64,000 nucleotides of DNA from Glycomyces luteolus (GTDB lineage: Bacteria; Actinomycetota; Actinomycetes; Mycobacteriales; Micromonosporaceae), in contig NZ_JAPZVP010000007.1 in assembly GCF_027622875.1 (NCBI RefSeq), forward strand, positions 62,001 through 126,000, read 5' to 3'. Every line of letters starts with the position of its first letter. The first letter of the stretch is position 1. Shown one piece after another: positions 42,255 through 52,540 of the stretch. Under the pieces are notes generated by a model, which saw only the letters and a program-made list of their open reading frames with translations, was not told the DNA's origin and ran no database searches. The position numbers and the translations under genes were made by a program.

Positions 42255-43139
42255 GTGGACCTTCTCGTAGGGCAGTTGTTCACCGGTCTGAGCACCGGCT
42301 CGATCCTGCTGCTGGCGGCGCTGGGCCTCTCGCTCACGTACGGCCAGATGGGCGTGATCAACATGGCGCACGGCGAGTTCATCATGGCGGGCTGCTACAC
42401 GGCCTACGTGACGCAGCAGGTCGTCGGCGACGCCGGGGTGTCCCTCCTGATCGCCCTCCCCACCGGGTTCCTCGTCGGCGGGGCCATGGGCCTCATCCTC
42501 GAGACCCTGCTCATCCGGCACCTCTACCACCGGCCGCTCGACACGCTCCTGGTCACCTTCGGGGTCGGCCTGGTGCTGCAGCAGGTCGCGCGGGACGTGT
42601 TCGGGGCTCCCGCCGTGAACGTGACGGTGCCGCAGTTCCTGCGCGGCGGTGTCGACCTGCTCGGCACGGCGGTGCCGAAGACGCGCCTGTTCATCCTGGC
42701 GCTCGCGATCGCCGCGGTCGCCGCGGTGACCCTCGTCCTCCGGTTCACCCCGGCCGGCCGGCGCATCAGAGCCGTGGTCGGCAACCGGGACCTGGCCGAG
42801 ACGGCCGGGATCTCCTCGCGGGCCGTCGATGCGGGGACGTTCTTCATCGGCTCGGGGCTCGCCGGCGTCGCCGGTGTGGCGTTGACGCTCATCGGGGCGA
42901 CGAGCCCGACCACCGGCCAGTCCTATCTGGTCGACGCGTTCCTCGTCGTGGTCGCGGGCGGCATGGGCCGCATCAAAGGCGCCGTGGTCGCGGCGATCGC
43001 ACTGGGGACGTTCCAGGCCGTGTTCGAGACGTATTCGACCGCGTCGCTGGCGAAAGTGGGCGTGTTCGTCGTCATCGTCGTCTTCCTGCAGCTGCGGCCC
43101 CAAGGCCTGTTCACGCTGCGGACAAGGAGCCTCGCATGA
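42255..43139 (+). CDS. urtB: Urea ABC transporter permease UrtB
   Basis: 294 residues from GTG 42255 with GGAAGGAG 5-6 nt upstream. LivH-like permease with about eight helices; GLSLTYGQMGVINMAHGEFIMAGCYTAY and NRDLAETAGISSRAVDAGTFFIGSGLAGVAGVALT are characteristic. Pairs with UrtC as the channel. It overlaps urtC by 4 nt. An N-terminal periplasmic extension seen in some cyanobacterial UrtB proteins is absent. Confidence 0.95.
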   Translation: MDLLVGQLFTGLSTGSILLLAALGLSLTYGQMGVINMAHGEFIMAGCYTAYVTQQVVGDAGVSLLIALPTGFLVGGAMGLILETLLIRHLYHRPLDTLLVTFGVGLVLQQVARDVFGAPAVNVTVPQFLRGGVDLLGTAVPKTRLFILALAIAAVAAVTLVLRFTPAGRRIRAVVGNRDLAETAGISSRAVDAGTFFIGSGLAGVAGVALTLIGATSPTTGQSYLVDAFLVVVAGGMGRIKGAVVAAIALGTFQAVFETYSTASLAKVGVFVVIVVFLQLRPQGLFTLRTRSLA

Positions 43140-44208
43140 GCAAGTTCCTCACCGGCCGCGCCGGGACGTGGACCGGGTTCGCCGCCGCCGCGCTCGTCCT
43201 CTTCGGCGCCGCGCCCCTGCTGCTGTCGGGATTCCGGCTCGGGCTCCTCGCCCAATTCCTGTGCTACGCGATCGTCGCCGTCGGCATCGGCCTCGCCTGG
43301 GGCCGCGGCGGGATGCTCACCCTCGGCCAAGGCGTGTTCTTCGGCATGGGCGCCTACCTCATGGCCATGCACATGAAGATGGCCGACGCCGAATTCCGCA
43401 ATGGGCCCGGCTCGGTCCCCGACTTCATGGAACTCGCCGGCATCCGCGAAATCCCGGCGTACTGGGTGCCGTTCGCGTCCCCGGCGTTCACGATCGCGGC
43501 GATCCTCATCCTCCCCACCGCCTTCGCGGTCCTCCTCGGGTTCGCGGTGTTCAAACGCCGCGTCAAGGGCGCCTACTTCGCGATCCTCTCCCAAGCCCTC
43601 GCCGGCGCCTTCGCGATCCTCCTCATCGGACAGCAGTCCATGGGCGGGTTCAACGGCCTCTCCCGGTTCCGGTACTTCTTCGGCTACAACCTCGACGACC
43701 CGATCAACCAGCAGATGCTGTACTTCATCGCCGCCGGGATCCTCCTCGTCGTCCTCGCCGTCGCACTGCAACTGCGCCGCTCCCGCTACGGCGAACTGCT
43801 CGTCGCCGTCCGCGACGCCGAAGAACGCGTCCGCTTCCTCGGCTACGACGCCGCCAACATCAAAGTCGTCGCCTACGCTGCGGCCGCACTGTTCGCCGCC
43901 GTCGCCGGAGCGATCTTCGTCCCCATCGTCGGCATCATCTCCCCGGCCAACATCGGGATCGTGCCCTCCATCATGTTCATCCTCGGCGTCGCCATCGGCG
44001 GCCGAGGAAGCCTCATCGGCCCCGTCATCGGCGCGCTGGCCGTCGCCCTCGCCCAGTCCGCCCTCTCCGAGCAGTTCCCGTCCGCCTGGACCTACGCCCA
44101 AGGACTGCTGTTCATCGTCGTCATCGCCCTGCTCCCCGGCGGCATCGCCTCGATCGCCGCCGCCACCAAGCGGTTCCGCAGGGAACCGGTCACCGCGGAG
44201 GCCCCAGC

Positions 44209-44212
<4 letters not shown>
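43136..44212 (+). CDS. urtC: Urea ABC transporter permease UrtC
   Basis: 358 residues from ATG 43136 (ATGA overlap with urtB). LivM-like permease, about ten helices: YAIVAVGIGLAWGRGGMLTLGQGVFFGMGAYLMAMHMKM, YFAILSQALAGAFAILLIGQQSMGGFNGL and IVGIISPANIGIVPSIMFILGVAIGGRGSLIGPV identify the UrtC branch. It overlaps urtD by 4 nt. Confidence 0.95.
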
Positions 44213-44956
<744 letters not shown>

Positions 44957-44973
<17 letters not shown>

Positions 44974-45646
44974 TCTGACGTGCGGGTACGGTCGCTCTGC
45001 TGTGGTGCACGGTGTCGATCTGGAGGTCGGCGCTGATGAGGTCACTGCGGTGATGGGTCATAACGGGGCGGGGAAGACGACGTTGCTGCGTGCCGTCGTG
45101 GGTCTTGTCCCGGTCATGTCGGGGACGATCGAGTTCGATGGGGAGGCGATCAACCGGAAGCCGGCGAACAGGCGTGTGAGGGCCGGTATGGCCTATGTTC
45201 CCCAAGGGCAGCAATGCTTTGCGCATTTGACTGCGGGTGAGAATCTGCGTTTGGTGGCGGACGGCCGCAAGAGCGGCAGGGCGCTCGTGGATGCGCAGTT
45301 GGATCGGTTTCCGGCGTTGCGGGGGCTGCTGTCCCGGCAGGCCGGGCTGCTTTCGGGCGGTCAGCGGCAGCAGTTGGCGATCGCGCGTGCGCTGATCACG
45401 GAGCCGCGGTTGCTGATCCTGGACGAGCCGACGGAGGGGATCCAGCCGAACGTGGTCGCCGAGATCGAAGGGGCGATCGTGGACCTGGCCAAGGGCGGGT
45501 TGTCGGTGCTCCTGGTCGAGCAGCATCTCGGATTCGCGTTGCAGGCCGCGTCGCGGTTCACGGTGCTGCGGTCGGGCCGGGTCGCCTCCCAGGGCGAGGC
45601 GGGCAGCGGTGCGGTGGAACGGGTTCGGGAGGCGATGGCCATATGA
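44957..45646 (+). CDS. urtE: Urea ABC transporter ATPase UrtE
   Basis: 229 residues from ATG 44957, with AGGAGG 6 nt upstream inside urtD. Walker A GHNGAGKTT, signature LLSGGQRQQLAIARAL, Walker B LLILDEPTEGIQPNVVAEI, switch VLLVEQHLGFAL: a LivF-like ATPase of the UrtE branch. Translationally coupled to urtD and, by a 4-nt overlap, to the regulator gene. Confidence 0.94.
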
Positions 45647-46353
45647 GCGGGTTCATGGCGTTGCCTGAAATGGAGGGTCCCCTCGCTGCGCGGGTGTATG
45701 TGGCGTTGCGGGCGGACTTGATGGCGGGAAAGTACGAGCCGGGGAAGCGGCTTGGTGAAGAGCGTCTCGCGGGGAACTACGGTGTCTCGCGGACGCCCGT
45801 GCGGGAGGCGTTGAGCCGACTTTCAGCCGACGGGCTCGTGTCGCGCGAGGTGGACGGCCTGTATCCCTACCGGCCGAGGATCGACCAGTTGCATGATCTG
45901 TACGAGGTTCGTTTGACCCTTGAACTGCGGGGACTGGCTCGGGCGGCGGCTGACCCGGAGATCCGGCATGACCGGGATCTGCTGGGCCCGGAGCTGGAGC
46001 GCTGGTACCGGTTGCGGGAGGCGCCGCCGGGACCGGACGCCGGATTCGTCGAGTCCGACGAGCGCTACCACCTGACGCTGCTGGCGGCGTCGGGGAATCC
46101 GCAGCTCGCGGAGTCGCTGAAGGTGGTGAACAACCGGATCCGGCCGGCGCGGATGTTCGATTACTTCACGGCTGAGCGGATGGCCGACACGATCGGTGAG
46201 CACATCGCGATCGCTGAGGGTGCTTTGGAGGGCCGGTATGAGGAGGCGACGGCGATTCTCACCCGGCATATCGAGACGTCGCGGTCGATCGTGGTCGGTC
46301 GTGCTGAGGCGGCGTTGACGTGGGCGCATCTGGCGAATGCCGTCCGTCCTTAA
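45643..46353 (+). CDS. GntR/FCD-family regulator within the urea operon
   Basis: 236 residues from ATG 45643 (ATGA overlap with urtE). N-terminal winged helix: LAARVYVALRADLMAGKYEPGKRLGEERLAGNYGVSRTPVREALSRLSADGLV. The C-terminal FCD domain has the acidic and His ligands DLYEVRLTLELRGLA, DERYHLTLLAASGNPQL and GEHIAIAEGALEGRYEEA, likely metal- or carboxylate-binding. It lies between transporter and enzyme genes, so it most likely controls this operon in response to urea, allophanate or nitrogen state. Its operator was not identified. Confidence 0.92.
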   Translation: MSGFMALPEMEGPLAARVYVALRADLMAGKYEPGKRLGEERLAGNYGVSRTPVREALSRLSADGLVSREVDGLYPYRPRIDQLHDLYEVRLTLELRGLARAAADPEIRHDRDLLGPELERWYRLREAPPGPDAGFVESDERYHLTLLAASGNPQLAESLKVVNNRIRPARMFDYFTAERMADTIGEHIAIAEGALEGRYEEATAILTRHIETSRSIVVGRAEAALTWAHLANAVRP

Positions 46354-46383
46354 TCCCCTGGTTCTTTGAGAGTGAGTCCTGTC

Positions 46384-49300
46384 GTGTTCGACCGTATCTT
46401 GATCGCCAATCGCGGCGAGATTTCCAGGCGCATCACGCGCACCGCCCGCCGGCTCGGTGTCAGCACGGTCGCGGTCTATTCGGAGGCGGATGCGGCGTCG
46501 CTGCATGTGCGGGACGCTGATGCGGCGGTGTGCGTGGGTCCGGCGGCGCCTGCGGAGTCGTATTTGAACGTGGATGCGATCTTGTCGGCGGCGAAGGACA
46601 CCGGTGCGCAGGCGATCCATCCGGGGTATGGGTTCCTGGCCGAGAACGCGGATTTCGCGCGGCGTGTCGCGGAGGCGGGGCTGGTGTTCATCGGCCCGTC
46701 GCCTGAGCACCTCGAGTTGTTCGGCGACAAGGTGGCTGCGCGGGGGGCCGCGACGGCTGCGGGGGTGCCGCTCGCGGCGGGGACGGCGGCTTTGGACTCG
46801 GTGGAGGCGGCGGTTGCCGCGGCGGCTGGGGTCGGTTTCCCGGTGATCGTGAAGGCGTCGGCGGGTGGCGGTGGGATCGGGATGCGTGTTGCCGAGTCCG
46901 CGGCGGAGCTCGCTGAGGTGTTCGCGACGGTGAGGCGCTTGGCGGTGGACAACTTCGGTGACGACGCGGTCTACCTCGAGCAGTATGTGCGGCGTGCTCG
47001 GCATGTCGAGGTGCAGGTCTTCGGTGACGGGGAGGGGCGTGTGGTGAGTCTGTCCGATCGGGACTGCACGTTGCAGCGGCGTCATCAGAAGGTCATCGAG
47101 GAGGCTCCTGCTCCGGGGTTGCCGGATGCGGTGCGGGTGCGGATGCATGCGGCGGCGAGGGCGCTCGCGGGCGCGGCGAAGTACCGGTCGGCGGGGACGG
47201 TGGAGTTCATCTACGACGCCGAACGCGAACAGGTGTCGTTCCTGGAGTTCAACACGCGTCTGCAGGTCGAGCATCCGGTCACGGAGCAGGTCCTGGGGAT
47301 CGACTTGGTGGAGTGGATGATCCGGGCCGCCGCTGGCGATACGGGGTTTCTTGCGGGTGTGCCTGATTCGGGTCCGGCGGTCGTCGGTGCGGCGGTGGAG
47401 GCGCGGGTCTACGCCGAGGATCCGGCGCGGGGCCATCTCCCGTCGGCGGGTCTGCTGACCTGTGTGGATCTGCCTGAGGGGGCGCGGGTGGACACGTGGG
47501 TGGAGCGGGGTCTGGATGTCCCGGCGGCCTACGACCCGATGCTGGCCAAGATCATCACGGCGGGCGAGACCCGTGAGCGGGCGTGGGCTGCGCTGGCTGT
47601 TGCGTTGGGCGAGACCAGGATCGAGGGCGTGCACACCAATCTCGGCCAGTTGCAGGCCGCGGCGGTCGATGCGCGGGTCGCGGCGGTTGCGCACGACACT
47701 GGCACGGTGGCGTCGATCCGCGACGTGTCGCCGCGCATCGACGTGATCGCCGCGGGGGTGCTGACCACGGTGCAGGACTTTCCGGGCCGGATCGGGTACT
47801 GGCAGGTCGGGGTGCCGCCGTCGGGGCCGATGGACGACTATTCGTTCCGGCTGGGCAACCGGGCTCTGGGCAACCCTGAAGGGGTCCCGGGCCTCGAGTG
47901 CACGATCGCCGGGCCGACTTTGCGGTTCGGTGTGCCGGTCACGGTGTGCGTCACGGGTGCGCCCGCGCCGGTGACGCTCGACGGGGCGCCGGTGTCGCAG
48001 TGGGAGCCGATCGAGGTGCCCGCCGGTGGCGTGCTCGCCGTCGGCGCTATCAGTGGCGCGGGGGCCCGTACGTATGTGCTCTTCCAAGGGGGCCTTGACG
48101 TCCCGACGTTCCTCGGGTCCGCTTCCACGTTCCCGCCCGGCCGCATCGGCGGTTACACCGGCGACCAGCTGCGTGTCGGCGACCGCCTGGTCCCGGCCGG
48201 CGCGGGCCACGGGGATGCGGTAGCGGTGCCGGTGGGTGAGCGGCCGGAGTTCGGGCATGCGTGGACGCTCGCGGTGACGCCGGGGCCGCAGCCGGCGCCG
48301 CACTATTTCACGGTCGAGGACATGGAGCGGATCTACGCCGCCGACTGGTCGGTGCAGGTCCATGCTGGACGGTCGGGGGTGCGGTTGGACGGGCCGCGGC
48401 CCGAGTGGGCGCGGACGGACGGCGGTGAGGCCGGGCTGCACCCCTCGAACCTGCACGACAATCCGTACTCGGTCGGCACGGTGAACTTCACCGGGGATAC
48501 GCCTGCCCTGCTGGGCCCGGACGGGCCGAGCCTGGGCGGGTTCGCGTGCCCGTTCACGGTGACCACTTCGGACCGGTGGAAGCTGGGGCAGCTGCGGCCC
48601 GGCGACGCCGTCCGGTTCCTGCCCGTCAGCGAGGACGAGGCGGATCGGCTGCGCGCCGACCCGGTCGCCGCACCTGTCGCGCTGGTCGGCGCGAAGGACG
48701 ATACGGCGACGCTCGCCCAGATCGAGGCGGGGGAGGAGCGGCCGGCGGTCGCCTACCGGCGGGCGGGGGATGACGCGGTCCTCCTCGAGTACGGGCCGAT
48801 GCACCTCGACCTCGGCCTGCGGATGCGGGTCGGGGCGCTCATGGACGCGCTCGCGGCCGCGAATCCGGCCGGGCTCATCGACACCACTCCCGGGGTGCGC
48901 TCCCTCCACTTGCATGTGGACCCGGAGGTGCTGCCGATCCGGCGATTGACGGGGCTGCTGGTCGAGTTGGAGCAGGACCTGCCCGACATCGCGGACATGA
49001 CCGTGCCCTCGCGCGAGGTGCGGCTGCCGATCTCGTGGAACGACACGGTCGTCGACGAAGCCATCGCCCGCTACTCGACGAACGTGCGCGACGATGCGCT
49101 GTTCAACCCCTCCAACATCGAGTTCATCCGCCGCATCAACGGGCTCGACTCGGTCGAGGACGTCGCCGCGATCGCCACCAGCGCCGAATGGCTCGTCCTG
49201 GGTTTGGGCGACGTGTACCTCGGTGCGCCCGCGGCCGTTCCCGTCGACCCGAGGCACCGGCTGGTCACCACCAAGTACAACCCGGCCCGGACCTGGACCG

Positions 49301-49959
49301 CCGAGGGGACCGTCGGGATCGGCGGATCCTATATGTGCATTTACGGCATGGACTCGCCCGGCGGGTACCAGCTGGTCGGGCGCACGGCCCCGATCTGGGC
49401 GGGCCTGCGGGACCTGGCGTCGTTCCAGGACGGGCTGCCGTGGCTGCTGCGGTTCTTCGACCGCGTCGTGTTCGAGCGGGTCTCCGAGGAGGAGCTGGCC
49501 GAGACCCGCCGGGAACTCGCCGCCGGGCGGGCGCAGATCGACATCCGGCCGGGCCGGTTCGCCTACGCTGACTACCGGAAGCTGTTGGCCGACAACGCGG
49601 TCGAGATCGGGGCGTTCCAGTCGCGGCAGGCCGCGGCGTTCGAGGCCGAACGGCGCCGGTGGGCCGATGCCGGCGAATTCGACCGCGACCACACTGAACC
49701 CGCGCCCAGCAGCGGCGAGACGATCGCGCTCGAACCGGGCGAGACGCTCATCGAAGCGCCGATGGCCGCCAGCGTGTGGCGCGTCAACGTCGCCGAAGGC
49801 GACACCGTGGCCGCCGAAGACACCGTCGTCGTCCTCGAAGCGATGAAACTGGAGATGCCCGTGGCCGCCGGCCGCTCGGGCACCGTCACCCGCGTGCTCG
49901 CCCGGCCCGGCGCCCAGGCCGCGCCCGGCACGCCCCTGCTCGTCATCGCAGGCGCGTAA
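46384..49959 (+). CDS. Urea carboxylase (biotin-dependent, 5-oxoprolinase/urea amidolyase family)
   Basis: 1191 residues from GTG 46384; GTG 46372 is also possible. Biotin carboxylase domain (about 1-445): ILIANRGEIS, HPGYGFLAENADFA, VIVKASAGGGGIGMRV, VEFIYDAEREQVSFLEFNTRLQVEHPVTE. Carboxyltransferase region of KipA- and KipI-like modules (about 460-1090) with DFPGRIGYWQVGVPPSGPMDDYSFRLGN and GVRSLHLHVDP. Biotin carrier domain with EAMKLE (biotin Lys about 1155; usual EAMKME). It makes allophanate from urea, ATP and bicarbonate. Some homologues prefer guanidine, but the carboxyguanidine deiminase genes those need are absent, and UrtABCDE favours urea. Confidence 0.92.
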   Translation: MFDRILIANRGEISRRITRTARRLGVSTVAVYSEADAASLHVRDADAAVCVGPAAPAESYLNVDAILSAAKDTGAQAIHPGYGFLAENADFARRVAEAGLVFIGPSPEHLELFGDKVAARGAATAAGVPLAAGTAALDSVEAAVAAAAGVGFPVIVKASAGGGGIGMRVAESAAELAEVFATVRRLAVDNFGDDAVYLEQYVRRARHVEVQVFGDGEGRVVSLSDRDCTLQRRHQKVIEEAPAPGLPDAVRVRMHAAARALAGAAKYRSAGTVEFIYDAEREQVSFLEFNTRLQVEHPVTEQVLGIDLVEWMIRAAAGDTGFLAGVPDSGPAVVGAAVEARVYAEDPARGHLPSAGLLTCVDLPEGARVDTWVERGLDVPAAYDPMLAKIITAGETRERAWAALAVALGETRIEGVHTNLGQLQAAAVDARVAAVAHDTGTVASIRDVSPRIDVIAAGVLTTVQDFPGRIGYWQVGVPPSGPMDDYSFRLGNRALGNPEGVPGLECTIAGPTLRFGVPVTVCVTGAPAPVTLDGAPVSQWEPIEVPAGGVLAVGAISGAGARTYVLFQGGLDVPTFLGSASTFPPGRIGGYTGDQLRVGDRLVPAGAGHGDAVAVPVGERPEFGHAWTLAVTPGPQPAPHYFTVEDMERIYAADWSVQVHAGRSGVRLDGPRPEWARTDGGEAGLHPSNLHDNPYSVGTVNFTGDTPALLGPDGPSLGGFACPFTVTTSDRWKLGQLRPGDAVRFLPVSEDEADRLRADPVAAPVALVGAKDDTATLAQIEAGEERPAVAYRRAGDDAVLLEYGPMHLDLGLRMRVGALMDALAAANPAGLIDTTPGVRSLHLHVDPEVLPIRRLTGLLVELEQDLPDIADMTVPSREVRLPISWNDTVVDEAIARYSTNVRDDALFNPSNIEFIRRINGLDSVEDVAAIATSAEWLVLGLGDVYLGAPAAVPVDPRHRLVTTKYNPARTWTAEGTVGIGGSYMCIYGMDSPGGYQLVGRTAPIWAGLRDLASFQDGLPWLLRFFDRVVFERVSEEELAETRRELAAGRAQIDIRPGRFAYADYRKLLADNAVEIGAFQSRQAAAFEAERRRWADAGEFDRDHTEPAPSSGETIALEPGETLIEAPMAASVWRVNVAEGDTVAAEDTVVVLEAMKLEMPVAAGRSGTVTRVLARPGAQAAPGTPLLVIAGA

Positions 49960-49998
49960 GCGACAGTGGACCAAGTGGACAACCAGACAGGGGACCTC

Positions 49999-51702
49999 GT
50001 GAACAGTGCCAGCGCCGCGCAGCGGGTCAAGGCCGCCCTCGCCCGTATCGCCGAAGCCGAACGGCCCGAGGCGTGGATCGCGGTGCGCGGGGAGGCCGAC
50101 CTCGCGGCCGAGGCCGCCCGGATCGACGCCGCGGTCGCCGCGGGCGCGGACCTGCCGCTGGCCGGGACCGTGTTCGCCGCGAAGGACAACATCGACGTCG
50201 CCGGGCTGGCGACGACCGCGGCCGCGCCGTCGTTCGCGTATGTGCCGGAGGCGGATGCGACCGGGGTGGCGCGGCTGCAGGCGGCGGGGGCGATCTGCTT
50301 GGGCAAGACCAACCTCGACCAGTTCGCGACGGGCCTGGTCGGTACCCGCAGTCCGTTCGGTGCGGTCAGGTCCGCCGCCGATCCGGCGTTGATCTCGGGC
50401 GGGTCGTCCTCGGGTTCGGCCGTCGCCGTGGCCTTGGGCGTGGTCGATTTCGCGCTCGGCACCGACACGGCCGGGTCGGGGCGGGTCCCGGCCGCGCTCG
50501 GCGGGCTCGTCGGGGTCAAGGCGACCCTCGGGCTCGTCCCGGTCGACGGGGTCGTCCCCGCGTGCGCGTCCTACGACTGCCTGACCGTGTTCGCGCCCGA
50601 CCTGGATCTGGCCGCGCTCGCGATCGGGACCATGACCGGGCCCAGTGCCGCCGACCCGGCGTCGCGGGAGTGGCCGGCCGATGCCGTCTTGGCCGCGCCG
50701 CCGGTGCCGCGGGTCGCGATCCCCGCACCGGGCGCGCTGGCCGCGCTGGATCCGGATTTCCGGCCGTTGTGGGCGGCTGCGGTCGAACGGTGCGCGGACG
50801 CCGGGGCGGCGGTCGCGGTCATCGATGTGCAGCCGCTGCTGGATGCGGCGCTGCTGCTGTATGAGGGTGCGCTCGTGGCCGAGCGGTTCGCGGCGTTCGG
50901 GGCGCATCTGGACGCTGCGGACACCGACCCGACGGTCGCCGCGATCGTGGCCGGCGCCGTCGCCTTCTCGGGTGCGGACCTGGCCGCCGACCAGCAGCGG
51001 CTGCGCGCCATCCGCCGGGAGTCAGAAGCGCTGCTGGCCGGGTTCGATGCGCTCCTGCTGCCCACCGCGCCGTTGCACCCCAGCCTCGCCGAGGTCGCGG
51101 CGGATCCGATCGGCGTCAACGCGCGCATGGGCACGTACACGAACTTCGTGAACCTCCTCGACATGGCCGCCGTCGCGGTGCCCGCCGGGACCGCCGGCAC
51201 GAAGGGGTTCGGGGTCAGCTTCATCGTCCCCGCCTTCCGCGACCAGGTCGCCGTCGACCTCGCCGCGCGGTTCCTCGGGGTCGAGGCGCCGCGGTTCGGC
51301 CCGGCCGGGGCCGACCTGGTCGTCTTCGGCGCCCACCTGACCGGTATGAGTCTCAACCACCAGCTCACCGATCTCGGCGCCCGCTACGGCGGCGAGGTGC
51401 GCACCGCACCGGCCTACCGGATGTTCGCCCTCGACACCGACCCGCCCAAACCGCTCGTGGTCAGGGCCGGGGACGGCGCGAGCCTGCCCGGTGAGCGCTG
51501 GGTCCTCAGCCCGGCCGCGCTCGGCCGGTTCCTCGAGGCGCTCCCGGCGCCGATGACCCTCGGCAAGGTCGAACTCGACGACGGCACCTGGGCGACCGGG
51601 TTCGTCGCCGGGGCGGCCGCGGGCGAGGACATCACGGCCGCAGGCGGATGGAAGGCCTGGCGGCAGCAGGCGCCTACCATGGGCGGCACCCACGACGCTT
51701 GA
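49999..51702 (+). CDS. atzF: Allophanate hydrolase
   Basis: 567 residues from GTG 49999, chosen for GGGGA 5 nt upstream; GTG 49966 gives 11 more residues. Amidase-signature triad: K62 (FAAKDNID), cis-Ser in ISGGSSSGSA, nucleophile Ser about 159 in GTDTAGSGRVPAA. A C-terminal domain of about 130 residues (FGAHLTGMSLNHQLTDLGARYGGEVRTAPAYRMFALD ... GWKAWRQQ) is the allophanate-specific decarboxylating domain. It converts allophanate to two ammonia and two CO2, completing nickel-independent urea use. Last enzyme of the operon. Confidence 0.94.
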   Translation: MNSASAAQRVKAALARIAEAERPEAWIAVRGEADLAAEAARIDAAVAAGADLPLAGTVFAAKDNIDVAGLATTAAAPSFAYVPEADATGVARLQAAGAICLGKTNLDQFATGLVGTRSPFGAVRSAADPALISGGSSSGSAVAVALGVVDFALGTDTAGSGRVPAALGGLVGVKATLGLVPVDGVVPACASYDCLTVFAPDLDLAALAIGTMTGPSAADPASREWPADAVLAAPPVPRVAIPAPGALAALDPDFRPLWAAAVERCADAGAAVAVIDVQPLLDAALLLYEGALVAERFAAFGAHLDAADTDPTVAAIVAGAVAFSGADLAADQQRLRAIRRESEALLAGFDALLLPTAPLHPSLAEVAADPIGVNARMGTYTNFVNLLDMAAVAVPAGTAGTKGFGVSFIVPAFRDQVAVDLAARFLGVEAPRFGPAGADLVVFGAHLTGMSLNHQLTDLGARYGGEVRTAPAYRMFALDTDPPKPLVVRAGDGASLPGERWVLSPAALGRFLEALPAPMTLGKVELDDGTWATGFVAGAAAGEDITAAGGWKAWRQQAPTMGGTHDA

Positions 51703-51710
51703 GGAGCACG

Positions 51711-51953
51711 ATGCGCGACCGACACGACCTCACCCTGCAGGCGCTCGCCCGGATCGAACGCAAACTCGACCTGGTCATGCAGCACCTGGAGATCCGCGAC
51801 TACGCGCCGCCGGAGCCCGACCCGTTCGGCGGCGTCCGCGACCTCGTGCGGCAGGGCAGGAAGATCCAGGCGATCAAGGCCTACCGGGAGATCACCGGCG
51901 TCGGATTGAAGGAAGCGAAAGACGCGGTCGAGCGCATGGAAGCGGGCCGCTGA
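51711..51953 (+). CDS. Stand-alone bL7/L12 C-terminal-domain-like protein
   Basis: 80 residues from ATG 51711, GAGGAG 4-6 nt upstream and only 8 nt after atzF. N-terminal helix RDRHDLTLQALARIERKLDLVMQHLEI, then a proline linker and VRDLVRQGRKIQAIKAYREITGVGLKEAKDAVERMEAGR, clearly similar to the ribosomal L7/L12 C-terminal domain (KIxVIKxVREITGLGLKEAK). It lacks the L7/L12 N-terminal dimer domain. Such proteins are common in actinomycetes; binding of translation GTPases is conceivable but unproven. Confidence 0.8.
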   Translation: MRDRHDLTLQALARIERKLDLVMQHLEIRDYAPPEPDPFGGVRDLVRQGRKIQAIKAYREITGVGLKEAKDAVERMEAGR

Positions 51954-51973
51954 ACCGCCCCGGCCGGAGCAGA

Positions 51974-51998
51974 GCCCGGTCCACGTTGCGGACCGGGC
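51974..51998 (+). terminator. Stem-loop ending the urea operon
   Basis: GCCCGGTCC-N7-GGACCGGGC, a perfect 9-bp stem 20 nt after the last gene. A second small stem GCCGTTGC/GCAACGGC follows at about 52004-52022. Confidence 0.75.
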
Positions 51999-52095
51999 CC
52001 GATGCCGTTGCGACGCAACGGCACACGCTCGCGCGGGGCCACCGGGCACCGGTGGATGTGACGGTCACTCGCGGGATTCGGGTAGGGTCGCGGCC

Positions 52096-52539
52096 ATGAA
52101 ACCCCCGCCGCAGCCCACGGTCCGCCGCGCACTGGTAGCCGCCCTCTGGCTCGCGTGCGTCTTCGGCGGGCTCATCGCCGCCGTCTGGGGCATCGGCTGG
52201 GCCTTCGAAGGGGGCCCCCAGCCGAGCGTGGCCACCGTCGAAGGCGCCACGCACCTCGCCTTCCCCGAGGACACGGAGGTCACCGACGCCGACCTGTCCC
52301 AGATGGAGTCGCCCGCCCCCGGGGACCGGGCCGAGGTCACCGTCGAGATCCCCGCGGACGACTTCGACGACTTCCTCGCCGACAACGCGATGGAGGCGCC
52401 CCTGCTGGCCGGGACGACCCCCAACGGCACCGCCACGGGCACCATCCCGGCCGGATGCACCGAGGACGTCTGCCACGCCTCCAGCATCATCGTCGAGGGC
52501 GGCACCGTCACCGTCCAGCTCACCGTCACCCTCATCTGA
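52096..52539 (+). CDS. Membrane-anchored protein of unknown function
   Basis: 147 residues from ATG 52096, with TAGGGT (52083-52088) exactly 7 nt upstream and TGACGG 18 nt before that: a leaderless gene. One transmembrane helix (about 12-36), then an acidic extracytoplasmic domain with two Cys (CTEDVC) and a beta-rich end GGTVTVQLTVTLI. No family recognised. Converges on the ogt gene with 1 bp between stops. Confidence 0.68.
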   Translation: MKPPPQPTVRRALVAALWLACVFGGLIAAVWGIGWAFEGGPQPSVATVEGATHLAFPEDTEVTDADLSQMESPAPGDRAEVTVEIPADDFDDFLADNAMEAPLLAGTTPNGTATGTIPAGCTEDVCHASSIIVEGGTVTVQLTVTLI

Positions 52540-52540
52540 C

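Noticed and set aside
45823-50907. 1694-codon open frame opposite the GntR, carboxylase and allophanate hydrolase genes
   Set aside because: Arg-rich antisense shadow typical of GC-rich DNA; the plus-strand genes have complete conserved domains.
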